DNA of 64,000 bases from CAZXYS01 sp964645005 (GTDB taxonomy: Bacteria > Bacteroidota > Ignavibacteria > Kapaibacteriales > UBA2268). Each line of letters begins with the position of its first letter. Position 1 is the stretch's first letter. Position numbers and translations under genes: made by a program. Shown piece by piece: positions 29,185 to 36,898 of this stretch. Location of the stretch: assembly GCA_964645005.1 (NCBI GenBank), contig CAZXYS010000009.1, positions 1-64,000 on the forward strand, given 5' to 3'. The notes under the pieces were generated by a model. It made no database searches. It was not told the DNA's origin and saw only the letters and a list, made by a program, of their open reading frames with translations.

Positions 29185-29215
29185 TATATTTGTGTCAACG
29201 ACAGATATTGTCGTT
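29185..29215 (+). promoter_or_regulatory. TAnnTTTG promoter box and palindromic operator
   Basis: TATATTTG at 29185-29192 is a perfect match to the Bacteroidota minus-7 box reading toward the WYL gene. Directly after it, AACGACA (29197-29203) and TGTCGTT (29209-29215) form a perfect 7-bp inverted repeat around GATAT. The palindrome would cover the start of transcription, and on the other strand it abuts a TTGACA for the 154-residue gene. Autorepression by the WYL protein is the simple reading, but it is inference. Confidence 0.65.
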
Positions 29216-29258
29216 CTAAAATTCAAAAATCATTTTTTTTAATTTAATAGGGGTGATT

Positions 29259-30236
29259 ATGCAATCTTCTCAGGGACGCAGGCTTGTATTTATGCTTAAG
29301 GAATTCATGAACGGGAAAAAATATACGACCTCCGAAATGCAAAGAGCCGTATCTAAAAAATTCGGAGATAATGACATCCGCACAGTCCAGCGAGATCTAA
29401 AAGTGCTGCAAGATGAGATGGCTGTGCTGGAGGCGGTGCGTTCCGGCAGGGAAACCATCTGGCGGATACCACGCTCGGCAAGGACAGCACAGAATGTTTT
29501 ACGTCTTGGATATAATGAATTACTATCCTTTCACGTGCTGAAGGCTCATTTGAAAACCTTTTCCGGCACGGTCATCGAAGAGGAAGTAAGGCATTTGTCT
29601 GATAAATTGGAGCGTTACGCGCCGGAAGATGTATTTTCCGAAGAAAGTCTCTACTGGGATCAGAATATAGGACAGTTCGACTACACTCAGTATGATCCCA
29701 TAATTCGCCGTGCGATTACTTTTATTGCTGAGAAGAAATGGGTGCGCGTAGAATATAATCCGTCAGCCAGGGGGCAGATAAAGCAGCATAATGTGATGCT
29801 GCGCAGCTTGTTTACTTATGCAGGTTCGCTGTATGCAGTGGCGTATCTGCCGAAAAAAGATGCTCATATAGCATTGGCTCTGCAGAATGTTGAATCCATA
29901 GAACCTCTCTTGGATTTCGATGCAAAACTGCCTGACTTTGACTTCCGCAAGTGGACTAAGGGAAGATTCGGGGTCTTTTGGGGGAATCCAAGAAAAGTGA
30001 AGTTAAAGGTCAATGCACCTTACAAGCATTATTTTACTAACCGGGTATGGCATCAGACGCAGGAACTAAGCGAAGACAACTACGGCAATCTGATCATAGA
30101 AATGCGTGTGCCGCTGGGACCGGATTTTATTTCCTGGATAATGAGCTGGAGTGGTGTAATGACCGTTCAAAAACCTGCCGACCTGAGAAAAGATATTTAT
30201 TATAAATTGGTTGGCGCTCTGCAGGATTATAAGTAG
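29259..30236 (+). CDS. WYL-domain transcriptional regulator
   Basis: A 325-residue DNA-binding regulator. Residues 1-65 form a winged helix-turn-helix (KYTTSEMQRAVSKKFG, then DIRTVQRDLKVLQDE), the usual DeoR/HTH_11 start of this family. A WYL domain follows (about 145-230, with KKWVRVEYNPSARG and SLYAVAYLPK) and a C-terminal WCX-like extension ends the chain. WYL domains bind ligands or nucleic acid and often control defence loci. The ATG at 29259 is preferred over an in-frame GTG six bases earlier because AGGGG sits 5-10 bases before it. A palindrome at 29197-29215 is a candidate binding site. Downstream it converges with the DUF1573 gene. Confidence 0.88.
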   Translation: MQSSQGRRLVFMLKEFMNGKKYTTSEMQRAVSKKFGDNDIRTVQRDLKVLQDEMAVLEAVRSGRETIWRIPRSARTAQNVLRLGYNELLSFHVLKAHLKTFSGTVIEEEVRHLSDKLERYAPEDVFSEESLYWDQNIGQFDYTQYDPIIRRAITFIAEKKWVRVEYNPSARGQIKQHNVMLRSLFTYAGSLYAVAYLPKKDAHIALALQNVESIEPLLDFDAKLPDFDFRKWTKGRFGVFWGNPRKVKLKVNAPYKHYFTNRVWHQTQELSEDNYGNLIIEMRVPLGPDFISWIMSWSGVMTVQKPADLRKDIYYKLVGALQDYK

Positions 30237-30291
30237 GAGTTCGGGAGGCAAGAGATAAGCAAAAACAATGTAAAAGTTTTGATATTAGCAT

Positions 30292-30750
30292 TTAATCCGG
30301 ATTTGAATTGTCTTCTTCCGAATCCGATTTTTCCGTTAAAATCCTGATCCGGAATATGGCGGGGGAATTTTTAGCGTTGCTGTATATTTTGAAGGATACG
30401 ACATTGTTGTTGTCGTACATTCCGTCGGTGTTGACAGTGAAATAGAGTTCGCCGACTTCGTAAGTGTGTACAGGTGACTTTAGAATTCTGCCGTTGCCGC
30501 AATTGCAGGGGCTTGTAATGTTGTATAGCTCCAAAGGTTTACCGCCGCGGTTCAGGACTTTTATTCTTTTCTCGATGAATTTGGAATCTTCGGGAAAGGG
30601 TACGCTTACACTGTCCTCGGAAAGTTCAACGACGGCGGGCGGAAGCGAATCTGTTTGCCCGCTGGTCTTTTCTTCTTCATTGAATATCTGAGCATTTGAA
30701 ACGGAGTAACAAATGATCAACAGTATTGTAATTATCATCGGATATTTCAT
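30292..30750 (-). CDS. DUF1573-domain secreted protein
   Basis: A 152-residue exported protein starting at MKYPMIITILL with a signal peptide ending SNAQ. The frame stays open further upstream, but that part overlaps dapB and has no signal. The body is a single Ig-like DUF1573 domain: a strand with FIEKRIKVLNRGGKPLEL, the conserved cysteine turn SPCNCGNG, then VGELYFTVNTDG. The domain is common in Bacteroidota surface proteins and its function is unknown. It lies 13 bases after dapB and is probably cotranscribed with it. Confidence 0.8.
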   Translation of the reverse strand: MKYPMIITILLIICYSVSNAQIFNEEEKTSGQTDSLPPAVVELSEDSVSVPFPEDSKFIEKRIKVLNRGGKPLELYNITSPCNCGNGRILKSPVHTYEVGELYFTVNTDGMYDNNNVVSFKIYSNAKNSPAIFRIRILTEKSDSEEDNSNPD

Positions 30751-30763
30751 TTCTTTACCTTTG

Positions 30764-31519
30764 TCAATCCCATATATCTTTAAGTATATCAGTAAAGACG
30801 CAAAAGCCCTTTTTCCCGTGGATCCAATTTGCGGCGAGCAGTGCTCCCATTGCAAAACCGCTGCGGTTTCTGGCTCGATGTGTCAGCTCAAGTGTGTCTG
30901 CCGCTGAATCGATGTAGATTGTGTGAGTGCCGGTTACCTCGCCTCCGCGGGTGGAGCTAACATGTAACTCCTCAGGTTCAATCTTTCGATGGGCGGCTTC
31001 GGGTTGGATCTTTGTTTTATTCTTAACATTTTCCTTAATTATTTCAGCAAGTGTTGTTGCAGAGCCGCTGGGGCTGTCCTTTTTACGCTTGTGGTGGATT
31101 TCGTGCATGAATATATCATAACTGCCCGTCTGATCCATGAGTTTGGATGCTTCGGTAATTATGCGGAAGAACATATTCATTCCAATTGAAAAATTTGACC
31201 CGTAAACAAAGCCTATTCCGCTGTCATCGACTAATTTCTTTACCTCGTCAATTTTATCATACCACCCGGTTGTGCCGACAACGATCGATTTGCCGTGTCC
31301 GGAAAGTATCTCAATATTTTCAAGGACAGCTTCAGGCAGGGAAAAATCTATAGCTATATCGAAATCGTAATTTTCTGTTTTCGATAATTTATTGTCGATG
31401 TCATAGATGCCGGAAATCCGGAAGTTCTCATCAGCGGCAAGTTTTTCTATCTCCTTGCCCATTGCGCCGTATCCGACAATTGCAATTTTAGGTTTGTTTT
31501 GTTCCATATTTTCTTTCAT
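30764..31519 (-). CDS. dapB: 4-hydroxy-tetrahydrodipicolinate reductase
   Basis: A 251-residue enzyme of lysine and meso-diaminopimelate synthesis, reducing the dihydrodipicolinate precursor with NAD(P)H. The N-terminal Rossmann loop is GYGAMGKEI, and VGTTGW and the catalytic HEIHHKRKKDSPSGSA region are in the expected order. Another in-frame ATG four codons downstream (MEQNKPKIAIVGYG) may be the true start; no clear ribosome site decides it. It lies between the ABC ATPase gene and the DUF1573 gene on the same strand. Confidence 0.96.
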   Translation of the reverse strand: MKENMEQNKPKIAIVGYGAMGKEIEKLAADENFRISGIYDIDNKLSKTENYDFDIAIDFSLPEAVLENIEILSGHGKSIVVGTTGWYDKIDEVKKLVDDSGIGFVYGSNFSIGMNMFFRIITEASKLMDQTGSYDIFMHEIHHKRKKDSPSGSATTLAEIIKENVKNKTKIQPEAAHRKIEPEELHVSSTRGGEVTGTHTIYIDSAADTLELTHRARNRSGFAMGALLAANWIHGKKGFCVFTDILKDIWD

Positions 31520-31578
31520 TTATTATTAAATGATTATCATCAAAAACGGAAATCATTGACAATGATTGACAGATAAAC

Positions 31579-32250
31579 TTAATATCGGTATCTTTGCAGA
31601 ATTTTTCCTTCTTCGAGAGGGATTAGATCGGCTTCCGGGAAAGCTGCTTTTAGCTGCTCATCGTTGGAAGCCATTATAAGCGCAGCACCACGCTGATAGT
31701 TTTCCTTCAGCAACTCGATAACAAGTGCTCCGGAATCATTGTCCAGATTGTCAGTTGGCTCATCTGCAATTATTATCTCCGGCTTGTGTACCAGTGCGCG
31801 GGCTGCAGCCACAAGCTTTTTCTCTCCCATAGAGAGTTCGGCGGGATAGTTTTTTCTGAGGTAGTTTATTCCGAGCTTTGCCATAATTTCGATGCATTGC
31901 TGTGCTGCTTCCTGTTTTGAATTGCTGTTGAGGATAAGCGGTATCATGATATTTTCATAGCAAGTTAAGTTGGACAGAAGCTGTGGTTCCTGGAATATCA
32001 AACCTGATATTTGCCGCAGCAGGGCTATCTGTTTCTTATTCATGTGCTTCATGTTATCCCGCCTGAAAACAATACTGCCGACTTTTGGTTTCAAGCCGCC
32101 GTAAAGAAGCTTTAACAGGGTGGTTTTACCGGCGCCTGCAGGACCGCTTATAAATAATACGGACCCTGTTTCCACCTGGAGGCTAACTGAGTATAGCGCA
32201 GGAATTTCATTCCCGTAATGAACCGTGACCGAATCAAGCCTGTATAACAT
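31579..32250 (-). CDS. ftsE: FtsE-like ABC ATPase
   Basis: A 223-residue ABC ATP-binding subunit with Walker A GPAGAGKTT (36-44), Q-loop in IFQEPQ, signature LSMGEK and Walker B IIIADEP. The size and the opening pattern fit the FtsE/LolD branch. FtsE with FtsX regulates cell-wall hydrolases at division, whereas LolD works in lipoprotein release. The FtsE-style AALYSVSLQVETGS region favours FtsE, but no ftsX or lolC is in the window, so the assignment rests on similarity alone. It begins a run of same-strand genes with dapB. Confidence 0.7.
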   Translation of the reverse strand: MLYRLDSVTVHYGNEIPALYSVSLQVETGSVLFISGPAGAGKTTLLKLLYGGLKPKVGSIVFRRDNMKHMNKKQIALLRQISGLIFQEPQLLSNLTCYENIMIPLILNSNSKQEAAQQCIEIMAKLGINYLRKNYPAELSMGEKKLVAAARALVHKPEIIIADEPTDNLDNDSGALVIELLKENYQRGAALIMASNDEQLKAAFPEADLIPLEEGKILQRYRY

Positions 32251-32671
32251 TAATGCTGCTTCTTTAAGAATTTATGGATTACACTTTTTTATAGGTGACA
32301 ATTTATTCATAAAAACACAATTCTCCAAGATGTGAGTTTATCCCAAAAAATTCATTAGAAATTTGAATTTACTGTAAACTTAAGTAACAAAGTGCTTTAG
32401 CACTTTGCAAATGGTCTGAAAAACTTAGAATTAGCAGCAAGCTAAAGTTTGCTGCTGCAATTGTTTCCAAAAATTTATATTGTATAATGCAATATTTGGG
32501 TTTATTTAACCGGATAATTCATTAGCTGCATTTTTAAAACTGATCGAATGTCACTGCGAATGGAGTTGATTGAAACAAAATCCTGCTTCAGCAGGACGGA
32601 GCAATCTATTGTATAATGAGATTGTTTTGTCGCTGCGTGCCTCGCAAAGACACTCTTTTGCATGATTTATA
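32251..32671. other. 421-bp gene-free region holding repeat family B copy 2
   Basis: No supported gene. It contains the second 162-base repeat (32345-32506) and then a short stretch with CCTGCTTCAGCAGG (about 32581-32594), GGAGCAATCT and TCGCTGCGTGCCTCGC. The latter are pieces like those in repeat family D. A promoter for the ABC ATPase gene is expected just above 32251. Confidence 0.6.
32345..32506 (+). repeat. 162-bp dispersed hairpin repeat (family B), copy 2
   Basis: Matches 18507-18668 with about seven differences. The first hairpin is perfect here: AAAGTGCTTTAGCACTTT. The second is GCAGCAAGCTAAAGTTTGCTGC. Copy 1 follows a converging gene pair whereas this copy sits between two same-strand genes, so position relative to genes differs. 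Confidence 0.9.
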
Positions 32672-33598
32672 TTATCCCCTCGGATGGAATGTTCTGTGAA
32701 CTTCTTTTATATAATCGGTGTCGAGATGAGTATAGATCTGTGTTGTGGAGATGTCTGCGTGCCCAAGCATTTCCTGCACGGCGCGCAGGTCGGCGCCGCC
32801 TTCCAGCAGGTGAGTTGCGAAAGAATGGCGGAACATGTGTGGGTGTACCTTCACATCGATTTCCGCCTGCCGGGAATACTTGTCAACGAATTTCCAGATA
32901 CCCATGCGAGATAAGCCTGTCCCGCGCTGATTCAGGTAAAGTATGTCTTTAGTGTCTTTGCGTTTAACGAAGTGACTGCGGGCATGAAGCTGATATTCTC
33001 TTATCCAGTGCAGAGCGGATCTACCTATGGGAACGAATCTTTCCTTCGAGCCTTTACCGAAGATCCTGACTATCTCCATGTCAGTCAGAATATCCCGCTG
33101 CTTCAAATTAATAAGCTCGGATACGCGTAAACCGCAGGCGTAGAGGAGCTCTAGTATGGAGCGATCGCGGATACCGGCAGGTTTGCTTGTATCCGGCTGA
33201 TCGAGGATTTTGCTTATATCATAATAACTAAGTGTATCGGGAAGATTCCTGCCTGAGCGGGGCAGCTCTATCGATTCGGAAATGTCCGATTCGGCTTTAC
33301 CTGTAGAATAAAGGTAGATATACAAGCCTCGGATGGAAGACAGATAGCGTGCTCTGCTCTTAGAGCTGATACCAATTTCCGAGAGCAAGTAAAGAAATTC
33401 GCCGACATTTTCAGATTTTGCTCTTCTGAAATTTTCGATTTCCTTCGACATTAAAAATTCGGCGAATCTTGTCAAGTCATGAGAGTAAGACTGGCGTGTA
33501 TTATCTGAGAGCCCCTTTTCCAGCGCAATATAATTCAGATATTCCTTTAATTGACTTGCTAATTCTTTTGTTAAAGATTGTAGTGTATTATTTTTCAT
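32672..33598 (-). CDS. xerD: site-specific tyrosine recombinase XerD/XerC
   Basis: A 308-residue recombinase of the Xer type, which resolves chromosome dimers at dif sites. The N-terminal SAM-like core-binding domain (10-100) is followed by the catalytic domain with Arg158 (ACGLRVSEL), Lys in GKGSKER (182-185), His254 and Arg257 (HMFRHS), His280 (LGHADI) and the nucleophile Tyr289 (TQIYTHL). All catalytic residues are present. Length fits XerC/XerD; XerD is preferred from the pattern HPHMFRHSFATHLLEGG. Its start overlaps the end of the upstream PgpH-like gene by 11 bases, pointing to translational coupling. A chromosomal house-keeping copy is more likely than an integron or phage integrase. 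Confidence 0.93.
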   Translation of the reverse strand: MKNNTLQSLTKELASQLKEYLNYIALEKGLSDNTRQSYSHDLTRFAEFLMSKEIENFRRAKSENVGEFLYLLSEIGISSKSRARYLSSIRGLYIYLYSTGKAESDISESIELPRSGRNLPDTLSYYDISKILDQPDTSKPAGIRDRSILELLYACGLRVSELINLKQRDILTDMEIVRIFGKGSKERFVPIGRSALHWIREYQLHARSHFVKRKDTKDILYLNQRGTGLSRMGIWKFVDKYSRQAEIDVKVHPHMFRHSFATHLLEGGADLRAVQEMLGHADISTTQIYTHLDTDYIKEVHRTFHPRG

Positions 33599-35867
33599 CT
33601 TCTTCAGGATTTACATCTTCTTCGTGATCGAGACTTTCAGCAGCCTGAGTTTCCTGCTTTTTCTTAGGCAGTTCTTTGTAAGGCTGTCTCTGGTGGCTCA
33701 ATCCCGACAAATTTTTCACGCAGGTTTGCTGAATAATATTAAGCTCTTTAAAATTAATATTACAATCGTCAAATTGTTCGTCGAGAATCCTTTCTTCGAT
33801 GGAACCACCCAGCGCTTTGATGAATTTCTCCTTATCGGTACCCATAGCCCTGGAAAGGGCTTCGGCGGTATCACAAATCATGACAATAGCAGTTTCTTTA
33901 GTTTTTGGTTTTGGTCCGGGATAGCGAAAATCCTCCTCGTTTACGTTTTCTTCGCCGAACTCCTCTACTGCTTTTGCATAAAAATGTTTTATCAAAGTAG
34001 TGCCATGGTGCATTGGAATAAAGTCGATAAGCCGTTGTGGTAGTTTATATTCCTTGGCTAATTCAATTCCTTTTATAACATGGGCTTTAATAGTTGCGGC
34101 GCTCTTTTTCGGAGACATTTTATCATGCTTGCTTTCAAAATCCATTTGATTTTCGCCGAAATATTCGGGTCTTTCTATCTTGCCAATATCGTGGAAATAG
34201 GTGCCAACCCTTGCCAGCAGCGGATTTGCGCCAATTGCATTGGCGCAGCGTTCGGCAGTTACAGCAAGTGAGAGCGTATGCTGATATGTGCCCGGGGCAT
34301 TCTCGCTAAGTTTTACAATGAGGGGATGATTCAGATTGTCGTATTCTTTAATCCGCAGATCGGTTGCGATATTCGTATATCTTTCAAGAAGGAACAGAAG
34401 TCCGAAAGTCAGCAGTGGTGACAGGGCAGCATTGATTACTGCCGAAATTAATTTTGAATATACTGTATAAGCCTCCGCCGATCTCTCCAATGCAAAGAAT
34501 AAAATAGTAAAAGAAAATCCTGTGAATATGAATAAGAAAGACTTATACATTTGCGTCCGACTCTGGATATCTCTTACCGTATATGCTGCAAATGTACCGG
34601 CTATAAGCATAGCAGTACCGGTTTCAAAGTCATTGCCGCGTATGCTTGCCAAAAGGAATACAATTGTCACCGTTATATAGAAGGCAGTCCGCGAATCAAA
34701 TACCACTGCTGCCAGCATTGATAATGCCGGCAGGAAAACAAGATATTCGATCGGGAAACTGCTTGCCACCTGCATGGATACCCATGCCTGAATTGCAAGG
34801 AGCACAAGCAGACTACTAAGCACTCCGAATTGAACATTATCATAAAATATTCTCTTGCGGATAACAAACAGGTAGATGATCAATATTGAATATATCAATA
34901 TCACATGACCTATACTTCCAAGAAATATCCAAAGAGTGAAGAGCTTATCACTTTTCATGAACCTTGATCTTTCATACGAATTAAGCATTGCTATGTGCGT
35001 TTCCGTGACTTCGTCTCCCTTTTGGATTATGGTTTCGCCTTTTCTGACTATTCCCATAGTTTTGGGTGCCGACTGTGCCGCAAGTTCCTTATCTTTTTGG
35101 GTTTGTTCTTTATTATAGATCAAATTTGGTATCATCAGGCGTGTGCTTATCTCCATTGCCAGAGGTTGATATCTTGAAGATAGATTCCTGTCGAAAAATT
35201 CCTTGGCATTTTCACGGAAGCTGCTGGTATCAGTAATATTGGTTTTCTTAAAATAAGTTACATCCGTATCACTCAATAGAATTTTAATTTCAGGATTATC
35301 GATCTCCTCTTTGGAGATACCAATAAATCCATTGCGATAAGTATTCTCCAAATAATTTTTAATTAAATTTTTAATATCACTTAATTTTGATTTCCGTTGG
35401 CTTTCATTGAGATTCATCAGAGGATTGACAGCCTGTTTGGAATATAGTTCGGTGCGAATATCTGTTTTGCCGGGGTCTGCTGATTTCAGGTTATCAATGA
35501 TTCTATCGAGCTTAGCATAAACTGTTTTTGCAGCTTTTTCGTTGTATTCGAATACTTTAGGAGTATTTTCCCTTGCTTCTTTCTTTTCTTTTTCCAGTTT
35601 TGAATGAGGTTTATATACCGGGAATGAGAAATCTGCAACCATTGTTTGTCCGGGCCAGATATTGCCAGGAGCAATGCTATAATCGGTAACTTCGCTGACA
35701 TTACTGTCCAGATGGAAAGTTAAAGATACAGCACAAATTAATACGGTAACAGAAGCTATAATGATCTTTACCGCCAATGAATACCGTGCGCCGCTTTTAT
35801 GGCTGTACGGCGATTTATCCGCTTCATAGCGAAGTTTGCTGAATAAAGTCTCTTTTGATTTTGCCAT
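33588..35867 (-). CDS. PgpH-like 7TM-HD phosphodiesterase
   Basis: A 759-residue membrane protein of the 7TMR-HD family. The order is: cytoplasmic start, one membrane helix (about 28-48), a large extracytoplasmic 7TMR-HDED domain (to about 320), seven membrane helices (325-505), then an HD domain with YQHTLSLAV, YFHDIGKIERPEYF and MHHGTT. Characterised relatives (Listeria PgpH) hydrolyse cyclic di-AMP, so this is the likely activity. All HD metal ligands appear intact. The tail is acidic and rich in Glu. Upstream of xerD and overlapping it, it probably starts that operon. Confidence 0.9.
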   Translation of the reverse strand: MAKSKETLFSKLRYEADKSPYSHKSGARYSLAVKIIIASVTVLICAVSLTFHLDSNVSEVTDYSIAPGNIWPGQTMVADFSFPVYKPHSKLEKEKKEARENTPKVFEYNEKAAKTVYAKLDRIIDNLKSADPGKTDIRTELYSKQAVNPLMNLNESQRKSKLSDIKNLIKNYLENTYRNGFIGISKEEIDNPEIKILLSDTDVTYFKKTNITDTSSFRENAKEFFDRNLSSRYQPLAMEISTRLMIPNLIYNKEQTQKDKELAAQSAPKTMGIVRKGETIIQKGDEVTETHIAMLNSYERSRFMKSDKLFTLWIFLGSIGHVILIYSILIIYLFVIRKRIFYDNVQFGVLSSLLVLLAIQAWVSMQVASSFPIEYLVFLPALSMLAAVVFDSRTAFYITVTIVFLLASIRGNDFETGTAMLIAGTFAAYTVRDIQSRTQMYKSFLFIFTGFSFTILFFALERSAEAYTVYSKLISAVINAALSPLLTFGLLFLLERYTNIATDLRIKEYDNLNHPLIVKLSENAPGTYQHTLSLAVTAERCANAIGANPLLARVGTYFHDIGKIERPEYFGENQMDFESKHDKMSPKKSAATIKAHVIKGIELAKEYKLPQRLIDFIPMHHGTTLIKHFYAKAVEEFGEENVNEEDFRYPGPKPKTKETAIVMICDTAEALSRAMGTDKEKFIKALGGSIEERILDEQFDDCNINFKELNIIQQTCVKNLSGLSHQRQPYKELPKKKQETQAAESLDHEEDVNPEEDEK

Positions 35868-35993
35868 TTGTTACTAACTGATAAAGATTTATGTAAAATA
35901 TGAAATCCAATACCTAAATTTAATTATAAACCGTATAAGAAAAAAAATTATTAAGGAATTTTTTATGTAAAATCAGCGTGGAATATAATAAAT

Positions 35994-36106
35994 CTCATAT
36001 ATTTCATTAGAGACTAAAAAATGGAAAAGATGTCATTGCCAGCGATGCGAAACAATCTCCGTGAGGTCGGGGATTGCTTCGCCGCTTCGCTCCCCGCAAT
36101 GACTCA
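35994..36106 (-). repeat. dispersed repeat family D, copy 1
   Basis: The reverse complement aligns over about 110 bases with 43844-43952. Shared blocks include GAGTCATTGC, CGAAGCAATCCC, GACCTCAC, GAGATTG, AGTCTCTAAT and AAATATATGAG. This copy has extra hairpin material (GGGGATTGCTTCGCCGC). It accounts for most of the 316-base gap between the PgpH-like gene and ccmB; the rest is AT-rich and gene-free. Confidence 0.8.
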
Positions 36107-36183
36107 TTAGTATCAATGTTTCTTAAAGTGGAATTGTTTAAATGCAAAATTCGGATTAATTTATATTTTGTTCCATGTTTCAT

Positions 36184-36858
36184 TTATTCACTCCAGACAA
36201 AATCGAAAAGCAGCCATGAAGCTGTAATTACTATCCCGGAATAGGCAGTCATTAGTTGGAAATTCCCTGATGTAATATCTTTCCCCGAGCCGTCAAATGC
36301 GTAAATAGTGGTTTCAATGCCCACTATGATAAGGGGAAGAAGAAGCGGAAAGGAAAGTATTGGGAAAAGTGCATTTCTAGAGCTGGCTTTAGCTATTATA
36401 GCGGAAATAATCGTTGTAGAAGCGGCTATGCCAAGGCTGCCAAGAAATATTGTCACAGCAAAGATTAACGGATATTTGATAGGAATTTCAAGGAATATAA
36501 GAAAGAGTGTTACCGCTGCTGAATTTAACAACAAAGACATAATAATATTAAAAAATAGTTTCCCGAAATAAATTGAGGTTGAACCGGCTGATAAGTATAG
36601 CAGCAAGCCTGTTCCCCGCTCCTCCTCACTGACAAAGCTTTTGGAAAGTCCGGTCATAGCTGTGAAGAACATCACTATCCACAAAATTGCAGCAGCTACA
36701 CTGCTGCCGATCGCTGTGTCCGCTATGGCAAAAACGATCATTGTTATGGTAATAAGAATAAATAAAAGCACTGATGACAATGCGTAACGAGTACGATATT
36801 CGCTGCTAATATCTTTATTTAAAACTGCAAATATTATCGATGCTGAAGTTTTTGCCAT
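36184..36858 (-). CDS. ccmB: heme exporter protein CcmB
   Basis: A 224-residue membrane protein with six hydrophobic segments, the CcmB length, and the family's early LNKDISSEYRTRYALSS and FVSEEERGTGLLLYLSAG motifs. CcmB is the membrane half of the CcmABCD transporter used in c-type cytochrome maturation. No ccmA, ccmC or ccmE is beside it, so the set is split in this genome. It lies 40 bases after the IgGFc-like envelope protein on the same strand; whether they share a transcript is unclear. Confidence 0.9.
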   Translation of the reverse strand: MAKTSASIIFAVLNKDISSEYRTRYALSSVLLFILITITMIVFAIADTAIGSSVAAAILWIVMFFTAMTGLSKSFVSEEERGTGLLLYLSAGSTSIYFGKLFFNIIMSLLLNSAAVTLFLIFLEIPIKYPLIFAVTIFLGSLGIAASTTIISAIIAKASSRNALFPILSFPLLLPLIIVGIETTIYAFDGSGKDITSGNFQLMTAYSGIVITASWLLFDFVWSE

Positions 36859-36898
36859 ATCTAAGTAAGAACTATTGATTCATAATATAATAAAAGCC

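Noticed and set aside
32672..33598. Integrase of a mobile element
   Set aside because: The sequence fits the house-keeping XerD, it overlaps a chromosomal gene, and no attachment sites or cargo are visible.
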